64,000 bases of DNA, from contig VZTI01000468.1 of the NCBI GenBank assembly GCA_013397865.1, positions 84,170 to 148,169 on the forward strand, in the 5' to 3' direction. Under the pieces are notes generated by a model. It was not told the DNA's origin. It worked only from the letters and a program-made list of their open reading frames with translations, and did no database searches. Positions 12,301-22,985 of the stretch are shown piece after piece; position 1 is the stretch's first letter; the number at the start of each line of letters is the position of its first letter. Source of the stretch: Struthidea cinerea. Lineage: Eukaryota; Chordata; Aves; Passeriformes; Corcoracidae. The position numbers and the translations under genes are program-made.

Positions 12301-15300
12301 AGGAGGATGAGCTGCAATTCATTACACTCCTTTCAGATGGTGAGTGGGATAGAAGGAACTGAGTTCTTGGAGCAGGGACGTGCCCTGGGCAGCACAAGGG
12401 CATGCTGTTGGATGCTCAAGGCCCCTCCATGCTGGCAAAGTGTGGAAAGCCATTACTTTCTTCCCCTATTCTTTGTTCTCTTTCCTCTTTGGTATCAGCA
12501 GGTAGTCAAGCAGCTGACACCTCACTGCAGGCCTTAGTGAGAAAGGCAATTGCCTGAAAACCCTGGTTTAAGAGTACTTGCAGAGATTCTCTTAGTTTAA
12601 TCCAGTATGTGGGATGAGTGGCAATGACAAGCCTCATACCTCTAAACTGGTGAAGCTCTCCAACAGAAAATTATTAGTCAAAGAGATTAATATGATTTTA
12701 TAAATTGTTATTACTGATGTGCATCTACAGGTTTTTGAATGGACAAAGTGGGATAAATCTCCCTAATTTTTGATCCCAGGGAGAAGACTTAGCTCCTATA
12801 TATCATTTTCAAAATTCTAAGTCACAAGGCTCATGAACATTGTTGGTTGGCAAATCACTTCCAGTAAGTGCTTTTGTGTAAGGTGTTTATTCAAAGGGTC
12901 TAAATCTCACTCTGTGGTGGCCTTTCCTATTAAACAGAGTAACCACATCTGGTCTAGGAAATACCTAACCCAAGTCCTACTAGATGCTGAGAAACTATTC
13001 CAAGGAGAAGCCTCAGATACTTTATACACTTTTACACCCTTACACTTTTAATTTTCTTCATTCTAGTCCCCATGCATCTCCTACGTCTAGAAGTAATATC
13101 AAGAGCTTTCCTTGAGCTGTGCCTTGGAAATGCAGGAGGCATTGTGTCCCTTGGGACCTGGGGAGATCCAGCCAAAACAAGTTTGGGGTCACTTGAGTAG
13201 CCCGGTTAACTTTGCACATGCTGCAGGAGCCTTTGCAAAGACAGAAATGGCAGCGTGATCCCTTCATCTTAAAAGTCAGTGCTGGGGTCAGATCCTTTCT
13301 GCTTAAAACAGCAGTGTTTGAACACCGAGTGTTTGTCCATGGCATTCAATTATGCCACAAGCTGTGGGAGGTTTTTGTGCCTTTTTCCTGGTACAGATTT
13401 TGGAGATTTTTATTGTAAATGTTGAGACTCTGAAATGGCTGGAGATTGTATATTACAATCACTGAGTTGGATAGTAATGGTATCTAGTCTAATGGCCTTT
13501 CTGGTTTTCTCAGGGAAAACTGAATTTGCACTGAAAATGGGCAGAGCTATTAATTGCACGGTTTGCTGCTCAAACTCAGAGCAGGCTTTCATCTAGACAA
13601 CTGAGAGAGATATGAGTCCACATCTATCTTCTCCCTACACATTTATTTCTTTTTCACATATGTAGAGCCAAGAGCAAGAAAAAAATACTCTTTTAAAAGC
13701 TGTGAAGTGCCATATTATGAATGAAGCGTATGTTATGAAAAAATATGGATTGGAAAGTAACATCTCTGAGCTGAAAGGGCACCCTGCTGAGAGGCCGCTA
13801 GCAAGGACACACCGCAGAGGCAATAACCAAATTGAGACGTTAAAATATGTTATCTCTCAAGCTGTCAGCAGAACTCTGTCCTTGCTGCCTTCTCCCTTAA
13901 CTCACATTTTGCTGTGGACTCCTGTGGAGGTGCTGCTCTGTGTCCAAAGAGTTTTGGCTGCCATTTCCAGTAGTGGGAGGTGAGATGTTCATGACACACT
14001 AAGTGATGGTTGCCATTAAATGCTCTGCAGTGTGCAGCTGGGTGCCAGGTCAGTGAGTGCTGCCACACCCTCAGGACCCATGGGCAGGTTCTGGCCCGGA
14101 TGTATCAGTTCTGACCTGCAGGAGTTGTCTGCTTGTGCTGCAGCTCTTGCATGCCCTGGGAGGAGTCAATTTACTGCTAGGTTTAAGTTCTCTGCCTTTA
14201 AAGCAGAAGTGATAGCATGCATTTGATCCTATTTTCCCATGCTTTCAGAATCCACCTGCATAGGTGAGGGCCATGTAATGAAAAGATGAGATGAAAAGAT
14301 GCTCTATTCCCTATAAAGTTACAAAACTGCCAAGAAAATCTCCTGAAGGGAATTTCTGTCTTTATGCTTGGATGCTGATGCAAAGCAAATGTTTACAATT
14401 ACAAACCTGTAATTAATGGAAGTTCAGTTTAGACTTTGTCCTAATAGTACTTGGATACCAGAGAAAAAAGAAGAAACTCTTAGTCCAATAGTATAAATAT
14501 CAAGGCCTGGATTCTGCTGATACTCTTTTACAACTTGGCAATGTTTTATGTGAAATACTGGGATGCTGGTCGCAGACTCCCTGGTTATACAAAATTCCTA
14601 CCTGCTGTTCCTTGGAGGCCAGCAGATAAAATTTCAGGGACCAAGATTTCAGTATATTGAGGGCAATTCTAACAGTCTTGGAGCAAAATCGACAGGCTGT
14701 AAAAAGTGGGAAGAGTATTTTTGTATTTTCCTGAATTTTTACAGGTCCCTGTTGAGCTCTCTCTGGCCTCCTTGAAGCAAAACAAATAACAATCAGCCTG
14801 TTGAGACTCTAGAGGTAAAATGACAACAAATTTTGTTGCTGTGAAGGCTGCCAACATGCAGCTTTAAAATATTGCTGAGAAAACTAGATAATCAAATCTT
14901 GTTAAAAGAGTTATTCAAACACAAGGTGAATGGGTTGACCAGATTAGCTGAAAGTCAGCAGCTGTGTTTTCATTGCACTGCTGAATTAAGCTCATGTATT
15001 GGCCCCTCCCTAAATCTTTGACTCCTGTTGCAGCTGTGTCCTGGAAGCGCTGGGGAGGAGCACGTGTGCCTTCGCCCTGCTGGAGTCCTTGCTTTTGCTT
15101 AGGTTGATCTGCTTTTGGACAAATGGAATATACTCAGCTCCGCACAGTTGCCATCAAAAGCTGCTTTTTTGCAAAAGGCTGGGGGCTTTTGGCTGCCTGA
15201 TCAGGAGCAGCTATTGCACAATGCCAAGGGTATGATGTCTGGTTCAGCAGAGGGGTGGATGGGAAGTTGCTTTCCCAACAAATCAGGCTCCGCTGCTTCT

Positions 15301-16060
15301 CTTTCACAAGTGCCTGGTTGGCTTGACTTAAGTTCATTGCCTAAAAGGCAGCTGTTTGCATTCCACCTGCCTCTACATCACCACCTCAAGCACCTGTTTG
15401 GATATGTAAATCAGATTTTCTGATAATTATTGTAAGAATATTGGAAGAGCTGAGGTGTTGCTAATGTGACGTAGCCTTGGGTGAGCAAGAGATGGGTTGC
15501 CTCTGACACTTTGTTTTTCAAGTTCCTGTGTGGGCCAGAGAAATGTGAGGGAATAGCTGTCCTGAATTGAAACAGCAGGAGAACAGATCTGTGTGTTAGG
15601 GAAATACAGAATTCACGGTATCCTGGGTGAATTTTTTTGGTCAGTGCCTCTCCCCAACTGGCTCCATTCCTCCCCTCACACTCACACAGCCCCCTGCAGC
15701 CATGATAGTCATCCACCCCCAGCTATTGTAAGCAGTACAAACAAATGACAAATCTCTGGGTGCAGGAAGTTAACAAGAGGCTGATCAGTAGCTTTAGTTA
15801 TCTTTCCTTCATGTTTATTGCAGTCTGCTGCAGTTATTTCAAAGGCACTGACATTGATCGACAACTTCTATTAAGGCCCATCCAAGGCAGCTGGATTGAA
15901 CAGATACATTAAATAAAGCAGTTATTGCTTTTCATTGCCTTTCCGTAAAATATCACTGCTAAATAGCTTCTGCCATCAGATGCAGTTAGGTACATGGTTT
16001 TAATTTGAGGGACTGCTTTATAACACTGCACAATTGACACTGGTCTTTGTTTCCCTTACA
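3380..16060. other. Long unique non-coding stretch, no gene seen
   Basis: No recognisable gene or clear transposable element was found in this stretch. The longest open frames (131 codons on the minus strand at 7935-8330, 119 codons on the plus strand at 7823-8182) overlap in antisense and show no known domain. A T16 run lies at 7738-7753. Segment 5617-5800 is open in one frame between a modest CAG acceptor and an AAG|GTATGT donor, but such combinations recur by chance throughout the window. The stretch is probably intronic or intergenic. Confidence 0.55.
7738..7753. repeat. T16 homopolymer
   Basis: An uninterrupted run of 16 T followed by CAG. It could be the poly(A) tail of an old minus-strand retroposon, but the flanking sequence shows no retroposon body or target duplication that I can recognise. 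Confidence 0.85.
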
Positions 16061-16440
16061 ATAATGATTGTGTACATCCTGGAGAATTGATGAGCTGTCT
16101 TCTGAGGCGGGAGGGGAGAGCCGGGGAGGGGGCAGCCGCCTTTGTTGCTCTCGCTCTTTTTTATACGTGCCATGCTTGTCAGTTGTTTGCAGCACAGACA
16201 GAAATAATGTCAAGCAGGGCCCCTTATCTCAGGATGTTGTAGTGTAGCTGCTGTAAGCCCTCGCCTGGAGACGAGATAAGAGCAACCTTACAAGCTTGTG
16301 GGGGAGCGAGGAGGGGGGCCAGCAGTGCCATTGCTGGGACAACAATGGCAGAGCTGTCACTCGCACATTATGACTCTTTCTGGTGCCAAGGAAAGATATG
16401 TATGCTGAGTGGTGAATAACAAGCACAAAAATAAAAGTCC
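16061..16440. promoter_or_regulatory. Candidate enhancer with mirrored GATA and SOX pairs
   Basis: Seen directly: CTTATCTC (16223-16230) and its exact reverse complement GAGATAAG (16273-16280) form an inverted pair of GATA motifs 42 bases apart. About 45 bases further, TGCCATTG (16326-16333) and CAATGGCA (16343-16350) form a perfect 8-base inverted repeat around a 9-base spacer, and the right arm with its flank reads AACAATGG, the SOX consensus. The surroundings (about 16105-16150 and 16300-16320) are G+C-rich compared with the rest of the window. Known: GATA factors bind WGATAR and SOX proteins bind ACAAWG; SOXE proteins can bind inverted pairs as dimers. Inference: a tissue-specific enhancer or a distal regulatory element. 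There are too few CpGs for a typical CpG-island promoter. No open frame of note overlaps. Conservation is untested. Confidence 0.4.
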
Positions 16441-16790
16441 CGAATGTTCATCTAATAATGATGTATTTGTAACAGGATTATACTGCCCAATGATATTCTT
16501 TCTTTATCTCCTCACTAAATGGTGGGGCAGCTGTGTGCTTTGGCAAGGCATGATGTCCTTTCTTTTGTGTGCTGCATATTAATCCTTTATTGAAGTAATT
16601 AAATGTGTGCTTAATGGCAATGAGCTGGCAGAATGAACGTACAATTGAATTAGCAGTTATGATGGGGACCATGCTACAAGATGAACTAAATGCAATTACT
16701 GTAGGCATTTTTCTCCAAGTCGAATCTGGCTACATGACATGACTTAATTACAGGTTGTTAGACACACTCTGATCCCGTAGCGGTGCATGT
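16441..16790. promoter_or_regulatory. AT-rich homeodomain-motif block, possible conserved element
   Basis: This directly follows the GATA/SOX block. It contains TAATTAAA (16596-16603), TTAATTA (16744-16750), a GGATTA motif near 16475 and several further TAAT cores in a stretch free of recognisable repeats. The texture (AT-rich, high motif density, no low complexity) resembles conserved non-coding elements near developmental genes. This is an impression from composition only. It may be one element together with 16061-16440. Confidence 0.22.
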
Positions 16791-18060
16791 GGAGGCACAG
16801 CTTCAGCTCTGTCATGTACCTGGAACACACATATAGGCACCATTCACTAAGAAATTCAGCCTGGTGTCGATGCAGATTCCTTCAGGCAGCTCTTGGTTGG
16901 GCTGGAAAAACACAGATTAAAAACCAGGCAAACAACAGCAGAGGAAGGCCAGTGCTCTGCTACTGGGGCATCTGGTGAGGTCTTTGACCAGGTCCTTGTT
17001 GTCTGGTGGTTAACCCCCTTTTTTAGGGAATACTTGTTCTTCCTCGAGGACAAGGTGGACAAAGAACAGGCAGTAGTCTTCTGTGTAGTCCTTCTCCCAA
17101 CATGGGTGCCTCTGGTCAAACTCAGCTCTCAGCAGGAGTACAGACCTACTTGTCTGACCCCAGCTGGACATCTCTAGCCTAGCAGGAACACAGTTTGGGA
17201 GCTGACGTTTGGAAACATTTTGGAAACAAAAAGGAAAAAGGTAAAGCCATTTGAAGCCTTTAATTTTCAATGCTGACCAAGTTCTACAACATGACCTACA
17301 GCTGCATCAGGACAAAGGTAGTGCTGTAATTTGGGATGTGGGAAATTGCTGGGATTCTGACACTAGGGGGACTGTAATTGCAGTATTGCAAGTACAGATT
17401 TTACAGCTCTTTAGTGAGCTAATATGTCAAATCCTGGGTTCCCAGAGGAGTTGTGCCACTGGTTCAAAATTGGGCTAAGCTTCAGCTGTCACCAAGGGAG
17501 CATTGGTCTGTTTTGATAACTATGGAGTCTGGCTCACTTTTTAGCAGCACAGAGACATTTCTAGTGCCAGGGCCTGCCTTCTGTTACTGGCACATGGGAG
17601 GTAAGAAGTCCTTGCCCCATGCCCCCTCTGTACTCTTAGTGCTCTGTGCATCCTCTAGCAGCATTGCATTCCTTTGAGGGAGGCAGACTCCGAGGTATGG
17701 AATCTCTCAGGGAGGGTCCTGAATGGGGAATGTGTTGTGGCCACTCGGGCCTCAGTCTGGAGGTAGCACAAACCTTTCCTTACACCAGCAAGAGCTCTGC
17801 TGGCAAGCAAGCGCATCCCAGAGCTTAGCAAGTCCCAAACTGCCAATCTCCTCCCGCCCTTCCGGGTGGCTGCAAACATTCCATGGTGTCTCTGAGTTCC
17901 TGTGCAAAGGCCCAGGCGTTTGGGTGCCTGACTCTCTTGTATTGTTTGCGCCCTGTACGAGTTTCTAAATCTGAGGAGAGTATGTGGCAGAATTGACGAT
18001 GAAGCTGATGATAGAATATGTAACCATTTATGAAACAAAAGATGATGTTTTCTATTCTAA
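16791..18060. other. Unique non-coding sequence, no gene seen
   Basis: Several overlapping open frames of 60 to 127 codons occur on both strands. None resembles a known protein, and they overlap in antisense as chance frames do. A splice-donor-like GAG|GTAAGA lies at about 17598-17606, but no convincing exon accompanies it. No transposable element was recognised. Confidence 0.5.
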
Positions 18061-18930
18061 CAAAATAAGGCAAGCCTTCTGGTCACCAGGACTCCCGAGG
18101 TTTATTTTACAGCCTTCATTCTCTTTGGTGCCATAAATGAAACCCTTTCAGCCCTAATGACCACAATGACTTTCCTCGATCATGTTATTGCTACTTTGGC
18201 ACATTTATTGCTTTCACATGCACTAATGGATGAGTTTGGATATGTTAACAATTTATATATCATTTGATCCTAAAAAAGAGCCACCTCCCACCAACCAAAC
18301 TAACTCAGCCCTGAGGATTGAGTAGCTTTTAAGGAGTATAAATGAATTTAATGCTTTAGAAAGAGCTTCTGTAAATTATGAACATGACACCTATTACATT
18401 AAGCTGCATTAAGCATTAATACATCTTCATTACTGGCAGGTTGCCCAAACCTCCAAGGTTGAAAAATCTGCCTGAAATGCTCAACGTGGTAGTCACCTAA
18501 GCTGAGATTTATGACCTCTTTTTGGGAAGATAGGACACCCTGACTCTCAACGTGCTGCATTTGCCCATGAAGAAATGTCCTCGGAATACCTGTTGCATGA
18601 TAGCTTTTTTCCTAGAGTTTTGCTGGCCTGTCTAATCCAAGTGTCAGACTCTAGGTAAAAAGGTGCGATAAATCTCATGGAAGCTGCTGCAGAAATAGAA
18701 ACTGGTTTCACTATCCTTTTTAAGCCACTGTTAGCGGCAGATTTCTTGGCAGATTTTTCTAACCACTGGCCAAAAATTATCTCACTGAGCATGTAATAGT
18801 AATTTCTTATTGTAAATCCTTTCTGCACTGTAGGCACCAAAGGCTGGAATTGCTGAATTGGTGTTTCCAATGGTTTTGGAGGAAGAAAGTCTAAAAAATA
18901 ATCACAGTACATTAATGAGAGCCTGCTCTA
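18061..18930. other. Possible conserved non-coding block with a 121-codon minus-strand frame
   Basis: The sequence is AT-rich, free of recognisable repeats and low complexity, and holds motifs such as GTTAAC and several TAAT cores at about 18100-18460. On the minus strand 18912-18547 is open for 121 codons from an ATG. The predicted product is basic and mixed in composition with no signal peptide, membrane segment or domain that I recognise. A frame of this length is expected by chance in a window of this size. A real exon or a small protein is possible but unsupported. Confidence 0.25.
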
Positions 18931-20057
18931 CACAGTCAGGGAAAGAAATAAAAGTGATTTTAGTGTCTTAAAAAGCAATATCCATTAGACTCAGATTTGG
19001 CTAAAAGTGGACTGAAAGGCTCTTATTTCAACAAGATGTACAGGCTCAGGGGAAAAAAAACAAGTTAAATGCTTCTGACATTGTAATTGATTTTATGTGG
19101 TACATTTATGAGACTTTCAATTCATGCTCCATATGGGATTTAGCACTGAGATGTTATTGCAACTTCTGAGATGGTTATGTTGTCGTTTTGAAGGAACAAT
19201 TTGGTGGTTCCTCTGCTCCCAGAACAAGTACTGACTTGGGTACAATGTTTACTCCCTACCATAGAGAAATACTTAAACTGGAGACTGTTTTCTCACAGCT
19301 GGGAGAATGCATAGCACATCCTGGGAATTTGGGTGCCACAGGATGCTGTAGTGAGCCTCACATTGGCAGGGAGAGGGTAATCCACTGTCTGGGAGAGACT
19401 GTAATATTGAGACTGCAATCCAAGCATAAAGCAATGTGGTCACTATATGAGATGGAGATTTAATGGATATTGTTCATGGTGTTGGAATATATGAAGCAAT
19501 AAATTGCTTTTCTGGATGATTTAATGCTGAAGCAAGGTTGAAGACTTAGGTAACTGAACATGGTTTACTGCAAATACACTAGCTTTACAGAGGTAAATGT
19601 ATAACCTAATAGACAGCACAGGAGGGAAGGAAAAACAAGCAAACCCCAAAGCCTTTTAATCAAAGCAATATTCCAAGGTTCAAAGTCAAGCTCTCAGAAG
19701 TTGAGAAATACCATATTTGAGGTAACTTATTTAAATCACATACTCTGGGAATGTGTGTGTGTGTATTTGTGTGTGGGTACTTTTATGTGGGTTTCAATTA
19801 TATAAACACATGCTTATTTCTTCCAGATATTACCAGCTTCAGTGCACAGCATGAACCATGCACAAAGTGTGCAACAACTCCACAATATTTCTTCCTGTAG
19901 TGATGGCTCAATGCCAGGGGTTATGTAAAGCTTGTAATAAATATGCATTTAATAATTTCCTGATGTTGTTCTTTGTGGCAACTGTCACTGCTGTAGACAA
20001 ATATTAATGAATTTATCTTTATTGCTTTCCTGTGAAATAGCCAACTAACATACTTAC
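18931..20057. other. Unique non-coding sequence with a short TG run
   Basis: No gene was recognised. A (TG)6 run at 19752-19764 continues into a T/G-rich segment to about 19790. The segment 19918-20045 is AT-rich with a TATGCATTTAATAA core, TTAATGAAT and a TTGTTCTTTGTGG stretch, which looks like POU and SOX motif content. It might be a conserved element, but nothing beyond motif content supports that. Confidence 0.4.
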
Positions 20058-20140
20058 ATCACTGGGCGTAATTCACCAGAAGTTCGAGTGCTTCAAGTTA
20101 AGCACATGCTTAAATCTCTCTGGGATCAGGGCCTTGAATG
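20058..20140. repeat. Relic of an old palindromic amniote repeat
   Basis: The stretch contains TTAAGCA (20098-20104) mirrored by TGCTTAA (20107-20113), followed by a segment ending in GGATCAGGGCC. From memory, this arrangement is typical of an old foldback interspersed repeat of birds, crocodilians and turtles whose arms carry TTAAGCACATGCTTAA-like sequence and whose ends read GATCAGGGCC or similar. I cannot name the family with confidence. A second relic of the same type lies at 55244-55380. Nearby at about 20436-20475, CTATTGGTGTCCATGGCAAA may belong to a related element. Confidence 0.45.
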
Positions 20141-20150
20141 CCTTCACTGG

Positions 20151-22598
20151 ATTAGTGGCAATGTGAAAATGAAAATAAATTGTAAATGACATTAGTGTGC
20201 CTTATTTGAAACTGTGAAGCTTACCAGTGTGTCCTGGAAAAGCACATTAAGAGGAAATACTTACACATGCAGAGTTTAGGCACCTGCTTATGTCTAACCA
20301 GAGCTGTATTTGCTGTTCCTTGGCTCATTTGCTTGTTTTCCTTGCTGTTTGCAAGCAAACACAAGTGGTGGTACTGTTGTTTGTTCTCTTAAGTGAAACC
20401 TAATTCAAAAGGACCTTGGGTTTTAGGGAGATTATCCTGGTTCTATTGGTGTCCATGGCAAAATTCCTATATTGAGAAGCGTATCCAGGATGATGTCCCT
20501 AAAGGTGATACGCCATAAATGCTGCCTTCCTGCTGTAATGTGCCTTCAGGAAAGCTCTGTGCGTCTTGCCACCCTCTAAGAAGTTTGATGTTTCTGAAGA
20601 AAATACTTGTTTACTTCATTAACTCATGTGGTGTAGACTGTCCAGCTTACTGGGTATTTCTCAACAGAACAAATAAGGTTTGCTTTTTTTAATGTCTTTC
20701 CAATTTTTAACAGAGACTTTTCACAAACATTCATGTTAAGTATTTGCCCAGGCCTTGACATAAATGAAATGTTTACCAGAAGAATTAATTTTACATTTGC
20801 TTTGTTATTGATCATTATTTCCTATGCGTTTTAAGTTGTACAACAGAATATGGTCTTGAGCCTGACTATTGTAAAATCCTTTTCATAAGCTGGCAGAAAC
20901 CATAGGTCAGTATTTAATTTGTGCAAGAAAAAAAAAAAAAAGCATCTACTAGCTTCAAAGGTATTGAGAAAATATCCTTAGAGATTGAATAGAATAACTA
21001 AATCAACTCTAATATTGAAGCTAAGAATTCACAAGTGTATCTATACATGGGAAGATCAAGTTCTTGGGGTTTCTCTGGAAGTTGGAAAAGGCTGTATATA
21101 ATGTTAGGATCTTTTTTAATTGCAGGCTCATATGATAACTGCATCCAAAGCCAAAAGTACATCAGGGTTGTTTTTTTTTTTGTACTAAGTGCTGTTCTGA
21201 CTCTAAAAGAGTCATGGTTTGGTACAAGAGAGAGTTGTTCCTTTTAGGCATGGGAAGAGAAAATATAGATGCATTTTAAAGTATGTGAACTGCTTCTTCC
21301 TTCTCAGTATAAGCCTTGTATTTTCAGATGGTCGATGCTACAGTAAAGATCTTAGCAAATTACTCTCTACTCTGCTTCACAGGGAAACTTGGTGAATGTA
21401 CAACGCATTCCCTAGTTTTGTAAGTACACACAAAGGGTTTTTCATATTTCAAGGCCTGAAATTCTTTCTTGGGGACAAGTGTGAGATGGATAACTCTTTG
21501 TAATGCTAGAAATATGTATAGTAAACTCTGTGTATACATAATATTTTTAATTATTTATATATATATATACACACATACACTCTGAAAGGGTGGCATGGAT
21601 TAAGGTGCTAAAATGAGTTTTAATGTGACACTATACCTTGTGTATAAGCATCCAAGTGGTGTTGTCAGTTTAATCACCTATACCTGTTAGTGATTCACAG
21701 TGGTGTTACGTGGAAGAATTTCATATAAACAAAATTTCATAAAACAAACATGTTTTAGAAACTGTGATAATCAAATATTTATCAAAGTATTGTACTTCAT
21801 AGACATGAAGCTGGGAATTCTAAACACACAAACTTACCCATATTTAAGTTTTCCCTCACGAATAAGTAGAGGAAAAGGTAAGAGACATCTTAGCTGTTGT
21901 CTTTAAGCCAAGCATCTGACTGCATTTTACTGTGCCTAGAACAAATGCAGAGTGACCTTGGGCCCTTAGGGTGAGCTCACTCTCATACTTAGTTAAGTAT
22001 AGCTGAAGACATCTGAACTGTTGGCTCGTGTTGTTGCAGCTTCGGCCCTAACCAGTGGGATGCCAGATGCACTGAAACCATGTCACAGTTAAAACTGTAT
22101 TACTCGATTATTTTAAATGCTGCTTGAGCACGTTTGCTGGGGCAGGGATCAGCTTGATGTCTCTTTCACAGCTTGAAGTGGATGTTGTTTTTCTGTTGAG
22201 TGAGTTAAGTAAGAAAATGCTCTTTATAAGTAAGAACTGCTTTGTCCCCATGTAGCCCTCATTTGTGTACCTGATTGCTTCTTTATTACTCAAGGGTGAC
22301 CTAAATACCAGAGGTGAATTCAGTTTAGTGCAGCAAGATGCTTGTAAGGCACGTGGGACTCTGTTGGTTGTAGTGAATCCCTTAATGACCTTCTTGGTGT
22401 CTGTCTGCCACCCAAAGAGCAGGGCAGCAAGTGATCTGATGACCATTTTCAGTGCTGTTCAATTGATAATAAACAGAAAATTGGAAGGCAGGTGCAGGAA
22501 TGAACTCTTTGCATAAATGGTTTTGTTGCTGGTAATGCCCAAGCCACTTCAGCTTCAAGGCAATGCTTGCCCAAGATGAACTAGCAGAGAAAGGAATA
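20151..22598. other. Unique non-coding sequence with simple repeats
   Basis: No gene was recognised. Simple sequence includes A14 at 20928-20941, a run of about eleven T near 21171-21181, and a TA-to-CA microsatellite at 21557-21580. The 112-codon minus-strand frame at 22108-22446 has no recognisable domain. Confidence 0.5.
21557..21580. repeat. (TA)n(CA)n compound microsatellite
   Basis: Seven TA units pass into CACACATACAC. This is a typical polymorphic dinucleotide tract. No function is suggested. Confidence 0.85.
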
Positions 22599-22604
22599 CA
22601 TTTT
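22599..22604. repeat. Target-site duplication, left (CATTTT)
   Basis: CATTTT lies directly before the first base of the LTR and is repeated exactly at 22980-22985 directly after its last base. A 6-base duplication is usual for class II (ERVK, alpha/beta-like) retroviral integration. Confidence 0.85.
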
Positions 22605-22979
22605 TGTCGCTGTTACGTCCGAGGCGTATAAAGAAAACGACACAGAGTCCAGGCTCATGAACAGTGGAAGCCGAAGCTTTTCTTTAATAATTTTCTGACT
22701 GCTATATAGGATAGATCGCAAAAAGTGTGTTGAGTGGCAGTAGGTAATTGGTTCCTCGGCCATCCACCCCTTGAGAGGATTGGCCAAGTCCTAAGAGACC
22801 TATTCCATAATATTTTCCAAGTCGAAGCCATAACAATCTTGCAAAACAGCTTGCGGGTGCAAGAAGTTTATGAAACTGTGACCTTGTTTAAAATAGTTCA
22901 CATAGGAAAGACAGTCTGCTCACAGAACATTGAGAAAAGGCTGAAGAATCTCTCCGCTTCTAGCTTTTTAGCACCCACA
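22605..22979 (-). mobile_element. Solo LTR of an avian class II-like endogenous retrovirus (copy 1)
   Basis: This is a 375-bp LTR in minus orientation. Read on the minus strand it begins TGTGGGTGCTAAAA and ends CAGCGACA, giving the TG...CA ends of an LTR. It is flanked by a perfect 6-bp duplication CATTTT. On the minus strand, in order, it holds a CCAAT box (22751-22747), TATATA (22708-22703) and an ATTAAA polyadenylation signal (22688-22683), so U3, R and U5 are in the expected order. Hand alignment to the copy at 39983-40354 shows about 17 substitutions and two small indels, roughly 95% identity. No gag, pol or env sequence adjoins it. A solo LTR formed by LTR-LTR recombination is the simplest reading. 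Open frames inside it, on both strands, are also present in the other copy only because the DNA is shared; they are not genes. Confidence 0.85.
22683..22751 (-). promoter_or_regulatory. LTR core promoter and poly(A) signal (copy 1)
   Basis: On the minus strand CCAAT (22751-22747) stands about 40 bases before TATATA (22708-22703), and ATTAAA (22688-22683) follows closely. The close spacing of the TATA box and poly(A) signal implies a short R region, as in alpharetroviruses. Whether it is still active is unknown. Confidence 0.55.
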
Positions 22980-22985
22980 CATTTT
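22980..22985 (-). repeat. Target-site duplication, right (CATTTT)
   Basis: Exact copy of 22599-22604, directly after the last LTR base. It confirms both the LTR boundaries and an independent integration. Confidence 0.85.

Noticed and set aside
16081..16330. CpG island or promoter
   Set aside because: The G+C is raised but CpG dinucleotides are few and no transcript start or first exon is apparent.
17447..17600. Exon-like interval before a GAG|GTAAGA donor
   Set aside because: The acceptor is poor and many comparable donor sites occur in the window, so splice-like motifs alone are not evidence here.
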